A stretch of DNA of 64,000 nt from CAIVVT01 sp052145115 (GTDB lineage Bacteria; Acidobacteriota; Terriglobia; Bryobacterales; Bryobacteraceae). Position 1 is the first letter of the stretch. The number at the start of each line of letters is the position of its first letter. The notes under the pieces were generated by a model, which saw only the letters and a list, made by a program, of their open reading frames with translations, had not been told where the DNA came from and made no database searches. The position numbers and the translations under genes were made by a program. The stretch spans positions 1 through 64,000 of the forward strand of contig JBKQPG010000094.1 in assembly GCA_052145115.1 (NCBI GenBank), in the 5' to 3' direction. Below, piece by piece: positions 41,225-50,700 of this stretch.

Positions 41225-43252
41225 GTGCCTGAAACAAACCCCTTAGTTGAAATCGGAACGCCGATCCCGTTCGACCGCGTGCGCGCCGCGCATGTCCGGC
41301 CGGCCGTCCAACAGTTGATTGCAGAGGCCCAGCAGCGCATCGAGGCCATCGCCTCCCAGGCGCATCCGCGCACCTTCCGCAACACGCTCGGCGCGCTCGA
41401 CCAGGCCAGCGAGAAGCTGGACTTCGCCTCATCTATCATCCAGCACCTCGAGAATGTCGTCACCTCGCCCGAGCTGCGCGCGGCGTGGAACGAAGTGCAG
41501 CCCGCCGTGACCGAATTCTACTCGCGCATCCCGCTCCACGCCGGCCTGTGGTCGGCGCTGAAAGACTACGCCTCAACTTCGGAAGCGGCCTCGCTGGCCG
41601 GCGTTCAGGCCCGGTTTCTGAAAAAGACGATCGACAGCTTCCGCCGCCACGGCGCCGACCTCGATGCCGCCGGCAAGCAGCGGTTGTCGGAGATCGATGT
41701 CGAGCTGTCCGTCATTTGCACGAAGTTCGGCCAGAATGTTCTGGACGCGACGGCGCAGTTCGATTACTTGATCGACAACCAGCAGGCTCTGGCAGGCCTC
41801 CCGCCGGCCGCGGCCGCGGCGGCCCGCCAGGCGGCCGAGGCGCGCGGCCTGCAGGGCTGGCGCTTCACGCTGCAGCAGCCCAGCTACCTCGCCATCATGA
41901 CTTATCTGGACGACGCCGGCGTGCGCGAGCACTTCTATCGCTCCTACAACCGCCGCGCCGCCCAGGAAAACTCCGGGCTGCTCGGCCAGATCCTCGATCT
42001 GCGCCGCGAGAAGGCCCGGCTGCTCGGATTCCAGGATTTCGCCGATTTCGCGCTGGCCGAGAGGATGGCCAAGAGCGGCGCCACGGCGCTCAGCTTTCTG
42101 CGCGGTCTGGAGGCCCAGACGGTCGCCGCCTTCCACCGCGAAAACGAGGAGCTGGAGGCGTTTCGCGCTCAACGCACGGCCGGGCAGCGCGGGCTCGCGG
42201 CTTGGGACGTAGGGTATTGGGCCGAAAAGCAGCGCGCCGCCGAATTCGATTTCAACGAGGAGCACCTGCGCCCTTACTTCCCCCTGGAAAGCGTCCTCAG
42301 CGGCCTGTTCGAGCTGGTCCGGCGTCTCTTCGGCATCGAAATCGTCGAAACGCCGGGCATGCCCGTCTGGCACCAGGATGTGAAGTATTACGAGATCCGT
42401 GATACCGCTAATGGCGTGCTGGGCGGCTTCTATGCCGACTGGTTCCCGCGCGAGACCAAGCGTGGCGGCGCCTGGATGGGCGCGTTCCTGACCGGACACG
42501 CCATCGACGGCGTGTGGCGGCCGCACGTCGGCGTGATGTGCGGCAACGTCACGCCGCCGCTGACCGACCGGCCCGCCCTGCTCTCCCATCGTGACGTCGA
42601 AACCGTCTTCCACGAGTTCGGCCACCTCATGCACCACTGCCTGAGCCGCGTCGAGATCCGCAGCCTGGCCGGCACCAGCGTCCCCTGGGACTTCGTCGAG
42701 CTGCCCAGCCAGATCATGGAGAACTGGTGCTGGGAGCGCGCCTCGCTCGATCTGTTCGCGCGCCATTGGAAGACCGGCGAACGCCTGCCCGACGAGTTGT
42801 TCGAGAAAGTGCGCCGCGCCCGCACCTTCCGCGCCGCGGGTTCGCAGATGCGCCAACTGGGCTTCGGCGTCGTCGATCTCTCCCTCCATGCGCTGTACGA
42901 TCCGGCGCGCGACGGCTCGCCCGTGGATTATGCCAACCGTATCCTGCCGGAATTCAGCGTTGCGCCCTTGCCCCAGGGTTACGCCATGATCGCCGGATTC
43001 ACCCACCTCTTCGCCGACCCGGTCGGCTACGGCGCCGGCTATTACTCCTACAAATGGGCCGAGGTGCTCGACGCCGACGCCTTTACCCGCTTCCTGCGCC
43101 AGGGCATCTTCAGCCGCGAAGTCGGTCTCGCCTTCCGCCGCGAAATTCTGGAGAAAGGCGATAGCGAGGACCCGGCCGAGCTGTTCCGCCATTTCATGGG
43201 CCGCGACCCCGACCCGTCCGCGTTGCTCCGCCGCCTGGGCCTGGTGTCGTAA
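41225..43252 (+). CDS. M3 family oligopeptidase (OpdA/thimet-like)
   Basis: Cytoplasmic zinc endopeptidase for short peptides, 675 residues from GTG 41225, matching E. coli OpdA (680). The active-site helix HEFGHLMHH starts at residue 463. Downstream are FVELPSQIMENWCWE and GYYSYKWAEVLDADAFTRF, both characteristic of the family. The open frame continues upstream to 41156 inside the divergent kinase gene; an ATG at 41204 is possible but GTG 41225 avoids the overlap, gives a family-like N-terminus and is correctly placed after a -10-like TATCCT. No signal peptide. Confidence 0.9.
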   Translation: MPETNPLVEIGTPIPFDRVRAAHVRPAVQQLIAEAQQRIEAIASQAHPRTFRNTLGALDQASEKLDFASSIIQHLENVVTSPELRAAWNEVQPAVTEFYSRIPLHAGLWSALKDYASTSEAASLAGVQARFLKKTIDSFRRHGADLDAAGKQRLSEIDVELSVICTKFGQNVLDATAQFDYLIDNQQALAGLPPAAAAAARQAAEARGLQGWRFTLQQPSYLAIMTYLDDAGVREHFYRSYNRRAAQENSGLLGQILDLRREKARLLGFQDFADFALAERMAKSGATALSFLRGLEAQTVAAFHRENEELEAFRAQRTAGQRGLAAWDVGYWAEKQRAAEFDFNEEHLRPYFPLESVLSGLFELVRRLFGIEIVETPGMPVWHQDVKYYEIRDTANGVLGGFYADWFPRETKRGGAWMGAFLTGHAIDGVWRPHVGVMCGNVTPPLTDRPALLSHRDVETVFHEFGHLMHHCLSRVEIRSLAGTSVPWDFVELPSQIMENWCWERASLDLFARHWKTGERLPDELFEKVRRARTFRAAGSQMRQLGFGVVDLSLHALYDPARDGSPVDYANRILPEFSVAPLPQGYAMIAGFTHLFADPVGYGAGYYSYKWAEVLDADAFTRFLRQGIFSREVGLAFRREILEKGDSEDPAELFRHFMGRDPDPSALLRRLGLVS

Positions 43253-43332
43253 GCCTGCATCTGCGACGGCCGGCGAGCGGATTCCGATCGATCGCCCGTC
43301 GCCTCCCTCCGCCATCGACCCTCGGATCTCCG

Positions 43333-43496
43333 AATCTCGCTTGACACGCGGGCTTAACATCAATCAGGGCGTCCGCAAATGCGGGCTACCAATAGTGTTC
43401 CTTGAAAACCGAATAACTGGCGAAATCATGCCCGAAAGATAGCCTTCTAAATTATTGAATCCAAAAAGCAAAGTCGATATTTGGCTTTGTTCCTCC
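43333..43496 (+). repeat. 164-bp direct repeat, copy A
   Basis: It begins AATCTCGCTTGACAC (43333-43347) and ends with a 34-bp block starting AAAAAGCAAAG (43463-43496). Copy B at 43619-43782 has the same two ends at exactly the same distance (286 bp offset at both ends), while the middle has diverged apart from islands around GTTC(C/T)TTGA and GGCGAA. The terminal block contains an imperfect inverted repeat, AGCAAAG/CTTTGTT. No coding potential. Confidence 0.75.
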
Positions 43497-43514
43497 AAAA
43501 ACGTGTTTTTGCAT

Positions 43515-43559
43515 CGTGGCGCAGACGTTCTTGTCCGCCGCGTCGGCATTCGTGCCGGC
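43515..43559 (+). repeat. Dispersed double-hairpin element, copy 3
   Basis: GCAGAC-GTTCTT-GTCCGC (43521-43538, one mismatch) followed 3 nt later by GTCGGC-ATTCGT-GCCGGC (43542-43559, one G-T wobble), preceded by CGTGGC. It has the same stem and loop lengths as copies at 27-70 and 24636-24683. It lies between the two 164-bp direct repeats. Confidence 0.55.
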
Positions 43560-43618
43560 GTTTGGTCCGGGGGTGGGAGGGAAGGGGGAAGGGGCAGCCT
43601 GATCCTTGCGCCTTGCCA

Positions 43619-43782
43619 AATCTCGCTTGACACCGGGCCTATGCTCAATTGGGCCGACCCATTTTTCGGTCCGGCTTGGGCGTTCTTTGACAGTTCGAAG
43701 AATTGGCGAATAATCTATCCGACGATAGCCAAGCAAGTCGTTCATTCTAAAAAGCAAAGTCGATATTTGGCTTTGTTCCTCC
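43619..43782 (+). repeat. 164-bp direct repeat, copy B
   Basis: Partner of copy A: AATCTCGCTTGACAC at 43619-43633 and the identical 34-bp block at 43749-43782. Both copies carry TTGACA near the left end. Together the repeats and the hairpin element fill most of the 750-bp gap 43253-44002, in which no gene is supported. Confidence 0.75.
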
Positions 43783-44002
43783 TTTTTCTGTTTTACACGC
43801 CGGCGGCGCTGTGCTGGCGCGACTGCAGTGCGGGTGCGACGGGCCAGTTGACGTCGCGTCGTGGAGTTTTTTCGGTGCGCTATAAAGTGCCCCCGCCGGA
43901 CGGCCGATAGTCTCGGGTGGAACACGGCGTAAGGCCGGGATCAGGGGAAACAAGGAGCGAAAGGGACGCGAGCCTTGAGAATATCCACAGCCCAGGAGGA
44001 CT

Positions 44003-44509
44003 ATGAGCAGCAGGGGAACCTATAAAGTGGGCCTCATCTTCAATACCGATAATGAAGTGGAGCGGTTGGCGGACCGCTTCGTGGATGACGCGCCAATTGA
44101 CCTGGCGCGCTTCGACGAGGCGTTTCAAAAAGTCAGGCAAAAAGAAAGCGAAAACGGCCACGACGCCATCCCGGACGGTTACTACGACACGCTGGTGGAG
44201 GAGGTCCGGCTGACCAGGACCGCGCGCACCGGCAATCCGATGTTGGTCTGGAAACTGCGCATTATGAGCGGGGAGTTCCACCCGCGCACGCTGAGCAAGA
44301 TCCGGGTGATCACCGAGAAGACCCTCCAGTTCCTGAAGGATGATCTGGAGCGTTGCGGCGTGCATCTCGAGCGGCTGTCCGATTTGTCGCTGCATCTGGA
44401 TGAGATGTTCGGCCTGAAGATCAATGTCATGAAGAAGACCAAGGATCAGTGGACCGACATCTATTTCGTCAAAGTCGAGAAGCCGGAGGTGGAAAGGGCG
44501 CCCTTCTGA
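44003..44509 (+). CDS. DUF669-like protein
   Basis: 168 residues, cytoplasmic. The central pattern IPDGYYDTLVEEVRLTRTARTGNPMLVWKLRIMSGEF, then LSKIRVITEKTLQFLKDDLERCGV and a C-terminal LDEMFGLKINVMKKTKDQWTDIYFVKV, matches the layout of DUF669 proteins: a beta-barrel seen in phage and bacterial replication or recombination modules and suspected to bind single-stranded DNA. AGGAGG six nt before ATG is a strong ribosome-binding site. It stands alone after the repeat-rich gap; no recombinase or phage structural gene accompanies it. Family assignment is from pattern memory, so moderate confidence. Confidence 0.55.
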   Translation: MSSRGTYKVGLIFNTDNEVERLADRFVDDAPIDLARFDEAFQKVRQKESENGHDAIPDGYYDTLVEEVRLTRTARTGNPMLVWKLRIMSGEFHPRTLSKIRVITEKTLQFLKDDLERCGVHLERLSDLSLHLDEMFGLKINVMKKTKDQWTDIYFVKVEKPEVERAPF

Positions 44510-44737
44510 CATTCGTGGGACGATGCGGCCCCCCTGCGCAGCGCGCCGGGCAAGGTTGAAAGCACTGCACACGAATAGGAACCCAAGCCGCGGCCTGGAG
44601 CCTGCGCCGACGACACAACAAGCACGGCAAGCAGGAGGTCCCTCGGCAGCGCACAGCGATTTGATGCCTTCTCAACAGCGCATCATTCAATCTGTCGTCG
44701 GCTGGTATACTCTGGAGGACAGACACGCGCAACGGCA

Positions 44738-46420
44738 ATGAAATCTCTTGCCGCATTCCTTGGCATCTTGCTGCTTGCTGGTCCCGCGCTGCTGCTGCTG
44801 GCAGCGACCACTTCGAGCACCATCCGGTTTGAAGATACGGCCGCCCAGGCCGGCTTGAATTTCATCGCCAACAACTCTGCGACACCCCAGAAGCACCAGA
44901 TCGAGACCATGCTGGCGGGGGTAGCCGTCCTGGACTACGACGGAGACGGCAGACTGGACGTGTACTTCGTTAACGGCGCCGCGATTCCGTCGCTGCGAAA
45001 GGACGGCGAGAAGTACTCCAACCGCCTGTTTCACAACAACGGCGATGGGACTTTCACCGACGTGACCGCGCGCGCCGGCGTGGCCGGAGTTGGCTACGGC
45101 ATGGGGGTCGCCGTGGGCGACTACGACAACGACGGGAAACCCGACATCTTCCTGGCCAACGTCGGCCCCAACCAGCTATTGCACAACAATGGCGACGGCA
45201 CGTTTACCGACGTGACCGCCCGCGCCGGCCTTTCCGGAGCGCTGCTCGACGGAAAGAAAATGTGGTCGGTGGCGGCAGGGTGGTTCGACTACAACAACGA
45301 CGGCCTCCTCGATCTCTGGGTAGTGAATTACTGCAAATGGGGGCTCGACCAAGACCCTTACTGCGCCATTGAGGGCACGCGCACTTATTGCGACCCGCGC
45401 TTATACGGGCCGCTCCACAACACGCTGTACCGGAACAACGGCGACGGCACATTCACGGATGTCTCCGAGGAGACCGGCATCGCGAAGCACTTCGGCAAAG
45501 GCATGGGCGTCTCGTTCGCGGATTACGACGGGGACGGCTACATGGACGTGTTTGTTGCCAACGACACAATGCCGAACTTCCTGTTTCACAATCTGCATGG
45601 CAAAGCCTTCGAGGAGGTGGGCGTTCAGGCGGGCGTCGCCTATGCCGATGACGGAAGCGAGCTATCGGGCATGGGATCGGACTTCCGTGACGTGAACAAC
45701 GACGGCCTCCCAGACATCTGGCACACCGCCGTGGGGCACGAGACGTTCCCGCTGTTTCTCAACCACGGACGCGGGCAGTTCTTCGATAGCACCGCCATCA
45801 GCCGGCTGGGGCGCCTGACCAGGGACATGTCGGGCTGGGGCAACGGGATCATGGACTTCGACAACGACGGCTGGAAGGATCTATTCGTAGCCCGCTCCGA
45901 CGTCAACGACAACGGGACTGAACCCGGAATGGGCAGGCAGCACCACGAGCCCTGTACGGTCTTCCGTAATTTGGGCAACGGCAGGTTCGAGGACGTCAGC
46001 GCCGATGCCGGTCCCAGCTTCCAGATTCCCGCGGCGCACCGCGGCGTGGCGTTCGGCGATCTGGATAACGACGGGCGCATCGACGCGGTTGTGACGGTAT
46101 TGAACGGGCCTGCCAGGCTGCTTCGGAATGTCTCCCAGAATTCCAATCACTGGGTGCTGCTCCGGCTGGCCGGGACAAAGAGCAATCGAATGGGCATCGG
46201 AGCGCAGATCAAGATCACGACCGACGACGGCGCAATCCAGTACAACCAGGTCACAACCAGCGTGGGCTACGCCGGATCGAGCGACAGCCGCGTGCACTTC
46301 GGACTTGGGGCGGCGCGGCGGATCGCCGAAATCGAGATTCGCTGGCCCAGCGGCATCCGCCAGGTCCTCAACGACGTGCCGGCAGACCGGATTGTGACCA
46401 TTGAGGAGCGGAAGCCGTGA
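44738..46420 (+). CDS. CRTAC1 family secreted protein (FG-GAP/VCBS plus ASPIC-UnbV)
   Basis: 560 residues. Signal peptide (KSLAAFLGILLLAGPALLLLA) followed by at least six FG-GAP/VCBS beta-propeller repeats carrying calcium-type loops (DYDGDGRLDVYF, DYDNDGKPDIFL, DYNNDGLLDLWV, DYDGDGYMDVFV, DFDNDGWKDLFV, DLDNDGRIDAVV) and NNGDGTFTDVT turns. The C-terminal ASPIC/UnbV domain spans about residues 460-550 (VLLRLAGTKSNRMGIGAQIKI, SDSRVHFGLG, IEIRWPSGIRQVLNDVPADR). Probable surface-exposed binding protein. TATACT (44706-44711) and GGAGG precede it. It overlaps the next gene by GTGA; the CRTAC1/TPR pair is common in Acidobacteria, often close to Oar-type TonB receptors. Confidence 0.92.
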   Translation: MKSLAAFLGILLLAGPALLLLAATTSSTIRFEDTAAQAGLNFIANNSATPQKHQIETMLAGVAVLDYDGDGRLDVYFVNGAAIPSLRKDGEKYSNRLFHNNGDGTFTDVTARAGVAGVGYGMGVAVGDYDNDGKPDIFLANVGPNQLLHNNGDGTFTDVTARAGLSGALLDGKKMWSVAAGWFDYNNDGLLDLWVVNYCKWGLDQDPYCAIEGTRTYCDPRLYGPLHNTLYRNNGDGTFTDVSEETGIAKHFGKGMGVSFADYDGDGYMDVFVANDTMPNFLFHNLHGKAFEEVGVQAGVAYADDGSELSGMGSDFRDVNNDGLPDIWHTAVGHETFPLFLNHGRGQFFDSTAISRLGRLTRDMSGWGNGIMDFDNDGWKDLFVARSDVNDNGTEPGMGRQHHEPCTVFRNLGNGRFEDVSADAGPSFQIPAAHRGVAFGDLDNDGRIDAVVTVLNGPARLLRNVSQNSNHWVLLRLAGTKSNRMGIGAQIKITTDDGAIQYNQVTTSVGYAGSSDSRVHFGLGAARRIAEIEIRWPSGIRQVLNDVPADRIVTIEERKP

Positions 46421-47571
46421 TCCTGATCGCGTGGCTCGCGCTGCTGGCCGCGCAAGCCAATCCCGACCAGGAAAGCCTGAAGACCGCGCAGCAGTTGATG
46501 GATGGCGGGCGCTGGGCGGAAGCCATCCCGGTTCTAAAGGGGCTCGTTGGCAAGCACCCCGAGGCGCCGGCTCTCACCTACGGCCTGGGTCGCTGCTACT
46601 TCGAGGTCGAGGACTACAACGCCGCCGTCAGCAGCCTGCGAGAAGCGGCCCAGCGCATCCCGAACTCGGCGGAGGTTCGTTTCTTTCTGGGGTCGGCGCT
46701 CGGGCTCGGCGGCAACTTCGGGGAAGCGATCCGGGAGCTTCGGGTTGCGATCGATCTGGATCCGGAATTCGAGCCGGCCTATCGGGCCTTTGGCATGTTC
46801 CGCGTGGAAAGGGCACAGTACCTGCCGGATGCGCTGGCGGCGCTCGAGACGGCCGTGCGGCTGGACCCCCAAGATGCGCGCGCGCTGTACTGGCTGGGCG
46901 AGTTTCACCGCGGCCTCGGCGAGTTGACCAAAGCTCGCCCGTATTTCGAGCGTGCCCACACGCTGGATCCAGATAGCCCGCTGATACAACTCGGGGTCGG
47001 CCAGGTGGCGCTCAATGACGGCGACGTCGATCAGGCGCTGGTGCATTTCGATGCCGTCCTGAAGCAGGCGCCGGGGCTGGCCGCCGCACTGCTGGGGCGC
47101 GCCAGGGCGCTCTACAACAAAGGGCAGTTCGAGCAGGCCCTGGCGCCGGCCAAGGCCGCCTGGGAGGATTCCCACGAGTTCGAAGAGCGACGGGCTTCGG
47201 GGTGGATCCTCGTCCGAATCTATCGCGCCCTCGGCCGCGATGCGGAGGCGCAGGCTTCCGAGAGGCAATTGAGGGAATTGGAAACGACCTCCGCCGCAGA
47301 GTTGGTCCGCCTCCGGGAGCTCAGCGACGAGGCCGCGCGCTACGAAGCCGAGGGGAGATTCGACCGCGTGGCGGAACTGCTGGAGGCCTCTGTGAAGATC
47401 CGCGAGCGGGACGACTCTCTCGCCCGGCTGGGCGACGCCTATCTGAAGCTGGGGCGGCTGGGCGACGCAGAACGTTGCTATGTCCGGGCAAGCGAGATTG
47501 GACCGCTCACTGACACCCTCAAGCAGCGCATGGCACGAGTGCGAGAGCTGGCCGCCCAGCACAAGCCCTAG
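46417..47571 (+). CDS. Exported TPR-repeat protein
   Basis: 384 residues, started by GTG overlapping the CRTAC1 stop (GTGA). A short hydrophobic N-terminus (ILIAWLALLAAQA) suggests export. Eight or more TPR units follow (ALTYGLGRCYFEVEDYNAAVSSLREAAQ, AEVRFFLGSALGLGGNFGEAIRELRVAIDLDPE, ALYWLGEFHRGLGELTKARPYFERA and so on), with a final pair near the C-terminus after a charged helix. It likely mediates protein interaction with its translationally coupled CRTAC1 partner. No enzyme motif. Confidence 0.88.
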   Translation: MILIAWLALLAAQANPDQESLKTAQQLMDGGRWAEAIPVLKGLVGKHPEAPALTYGLGRCYFEVEDYNAAVSSLREAAQRIPNSAEVRFFLGSALGLGGNFGEAIRELRVAIDLDPEFEPAYRAFGMFRVERAQYLPDALAALETAVRLDPQDARALYWLGEFHRGLGELTKARPYFERAHTLDPDSPLIQLGVGQVALNDGDVDQALVHFDAVLKQAPGLAAALLGRARALYNKGQFEQALAPAKAAWEDSHEFEERRASGWILVRIYRALGRDAEAQASERQLRELETTSAAELVRLRELSDEAARYEAEGRFDRVAELLEASVKIRERDDSLARLGDAYLKLGRLGDAERCYVRASEIGPLTDTLKQRMARVRELAAQHKP

Positions 47572-47721
47572 GCGCTATCCACGGAATGGGCCGATAGAAC
47601 AGCAGCAGGAGGCTGCCGGGCGCAGGACGACCGCGGCCGAAGCTCCCTGGCCTCTCAGGTAGTCGCGGATACCATCCCGGTGTTGGCGGTGCTGGGATCG
47701 GATGCCGGCGGAGAACGAAAA

Positions 47722-47755
47722 CGCCCTCCCCGCCGCCTGGGCGATGGGGAGGGCG
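47722..47755 (-). terminator. Intrinsic terminator of the TonB receptor gene
   Basis: A 10-bp perfect stem CGCCCTCCCC/GGGGAGGGCG (47722-47731 and 47746-47755) with a 14-nt loop. On the minus strand it is followed by TTTTCGTT. It lies between convergent genes, 24 nt after the receptor stop. Confidence 0.75.
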
Positions 47756-47778
47756 AAGCTTGTGCTTGAGTTGTGGTC

Positions 47779-50700
47779 TCAGAACCGCAGACGCATCGAC
47801 AGTGTGACTTGCCGCGGGTCAAATAAGGACATCCCAAGGGTGCCGAAGTTGACGTTGGTGTTCTGGCCTACCTTAGTGCCCGTGGACGGATCCGCCAACA
47901 CGGATGGGCTCACCCCAGTGTTGATCGCGCTGGGTTGAATCTGGGTCGCGTTCAGGAGGTTAGTGGCTTCAGCCAGGAACTCGAGTCGATACCGTTCGGT
48001 GATCTTGAATATGCGGTTCACCGTCAGATTCATGTTGTAAAACCCGGGAGTCCGCAGCCAACCTTCGTACCCGGAGGTGGAGCCCCAGGTGTATTGGTCC
48101 ACCCCGTTGGTGCCGTTCGGGAACTGTACCATTGGCTGGCTGAACAGGTCGGGGTTATACAACAGGTAAGTGTAAGCGGCCGGTGTGATTGTGCGCCCAT
48201 CCGGAAGCGTAACCGAGGTCTTGCCGTCGTACCAATGCTGGTCGGATTTGGGCACGTAGGTGGCCTCGCCCGGCACCATGTCGCAGCGTCCGTTCAGGGT
48301 GCCGCAACTGGGTCCCCAGGGCATTCCGCTCTGTAAGGTCACGACAGAGCCGAGTTGCCAGTCGCCGAGGATCGCCCGCAGCACGGCGTTGTGAGGATCG
48401 AGGGCCTTGCCTTTGCCAGTGGGCAGGAGATAGGACAACGTGCCCACGAAGCGGTTCGGCGTATCGTAGCCCAGAAGGCCGCGGTCGTTGTTCAGGTTGC
48501 GATAGTCCGCGCCGCCATTCCCGGCCACGGAACTGCCCTCCTGCGACTCGGCAAATGTGGAATTCCAGACACCACCACTGAGGCCGGTGTTCTTGGACCA
48601 CGTGTAGTTGAGCATGAGCTGCAGGCCGTTCGTATACGAGTGCTGCGCGCGAATCTGCAGGGCATCGTAGTTGGAGGTGCCTACGGTGGCAGTGTAGGTC
48701 GCGCCGTTCAGCGCCAGGTACGGCAGCTCGGAGGTCAGCGCACTAATGGTGCCGCCGCCGCTGTAGCCGATCAACGAGGGTGCGGGGTTGGCAATCTGGG
48801 CCTGGGCGGGGTCGGTCACACCGTTGGAGGCGACCCAGGCGTTGCGCCAGGTTTGGAGGGTGGCGTTGGAGAGGCTCCACGTCCCCTGGACTGGGTAGTT
48901 GCGCCAAGGGAGGTCATGGCCGTGCGATCCGACGTAGCCGGCGGAGACCAGCCACGCACTACCAAACTTGCGTTCAAGGAAGAAATTCCACTGATCCGTT
49001 ACGCCATTCAGATATGACGCCCGATTGACCCAGCCGGCAGTGCAGCAGTAATCGGACGGGGCCGACATATTCCCTGTCCCCGGGATAACCTGCGTGTCTT
49101 GCGGATCCTCGAATCGGCCGATCGGTATGCCGTTGGTGGCAGTCAACCCGAAGGGGGTCCAGTTAGCAGCCCCCGAGTAGGGCCCCGTGCCATAATAGTT
49201 GCCGTTGGCGTTGAAGCCGGTGTTACTGGGAACATAGATCCTGCCGTAACCGGCGCGCACGACCATGGAATTGCGCAATCGGTAGGCAGCGCCGATACGT
49301 GGCGAGATGTTGTTCCATTGCGTGTTCCAAAGGTTCCGACTGTACCCATTCTGACCTGGGAAGACGACCGCCCCCAAGGTCGCGAGAGGATTCGGATTGG
49401 CCACGCCGTTCAGCGCGGTGTAATAGGAATTGGGCACAGACAGATCGATTTCCGACATTTGGTTGTAGCGTTCCGTGGGCCCCGGCTGTACTTCGTAGCG
49501 CAATCCCAGATTGATGGTTAGCTTGTCGTTGACTTTCCAGTCGTTCTGGGTATAGAAAGCGGCGTACTTGGCGGCCAGGGCGGGCTTGGCCGCAGTGCCA
49601 CCGGCCAGCTCGTAGCCGGTAGCGCCGGTTAAAGCGGTGGCAGCGTCAATGCCTCGGTTTGAAAAGTTCGGAATCAGAGTGAGATCATTGTTGCCGTAGA
49701 TGTCCCCAAACTGGCCCGTCGAGGCGCTCCCCTGCCACATGCCAATAGCTGGCGTACCGAACTCAATATCGGCCCAATTGCCCAAGTAGACGCGGTACTC
49801 GCCGCCGGCCTTCAGGGTCCATTTGCCGAGGACATGAGTAATACTGCCGTTCACGGCATGATTGAGTTGATGCTCATGCTTGTTATCCCAACCATCGTCA
49901 CTCAAGTTGGTCCAGTTGGCATTGTTGGTGGCGTTGCCGCTCCAGTTGCCAACCGAGGGCGAGTTTCCGGGAAGCGCGACCAAGCTCTGGACGTTGGCGG
50001 GCATCCCATAATCCGAGTAGCTGACCGCGCTCGGAGCAGTCGGGAACCCACCCTGGGTGTTGATGTGCGTCACGCCGTAACGCAGGTCGATCACTGTGGT
50101 TGGATTCACGGTGACGGTGTAACCCGCGGCGGCATAGGGATTATTGTCCTTTAGGTCGGGTAACCAATTATAGCCGCCAAACGGACTGCTAGCGCCCCAG
50201 TAGTTGGGCTGCACGGACGAGCCAAACGACTTGCCCCCAGAGAAATAGAACGAACTCTTGTCCCCGATCCGGTAGTCGCCCCTCAAGTTCAGACTGTTGC
50301 GGATGGTCGGAGTGGTCCCGGAAAAGAGATAGTTGTTGTCGCCGAACGCGTCACTAGGGGTGTGGTTCGGGCCTGGGTAGCCCGCCAGCATCTTCTCTCC
50401 GTATTGATCGGGGTTCGAAACCACACCTGCGACGGGGTAAGGCGAGCGCTGGACGATCAGGTTGCTGCCCTGGTAGAACTGCGCGCTCCAGGGATCGAAC
50501 AGCACGACGGGCACCGGATTGCCATTGTTGTCCGCGACTCTCGTCGCGCTGAAGTCCCCAACGCGCTCCAGGGCGGTCGGAACCTTCGCCAAAACGTTGT
50601 CAGGATCCTTGTGGTTGAGCCGCTCGTAGGATGCGAAGAAGAACAGCTTGTCCTTGCCGTTGAATATCTTCGGGAGAATAACCGGACCGCCGACGTTGCC

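Noticed and set aside
43364..43925. Two minus-strand open frames sharing the peptide EEQSQISTLLF.
   Set aside because: The shared peptide is just the translation of the 34-bp right end of the direct repeats; no start signal, family or codon pattern supports coding.
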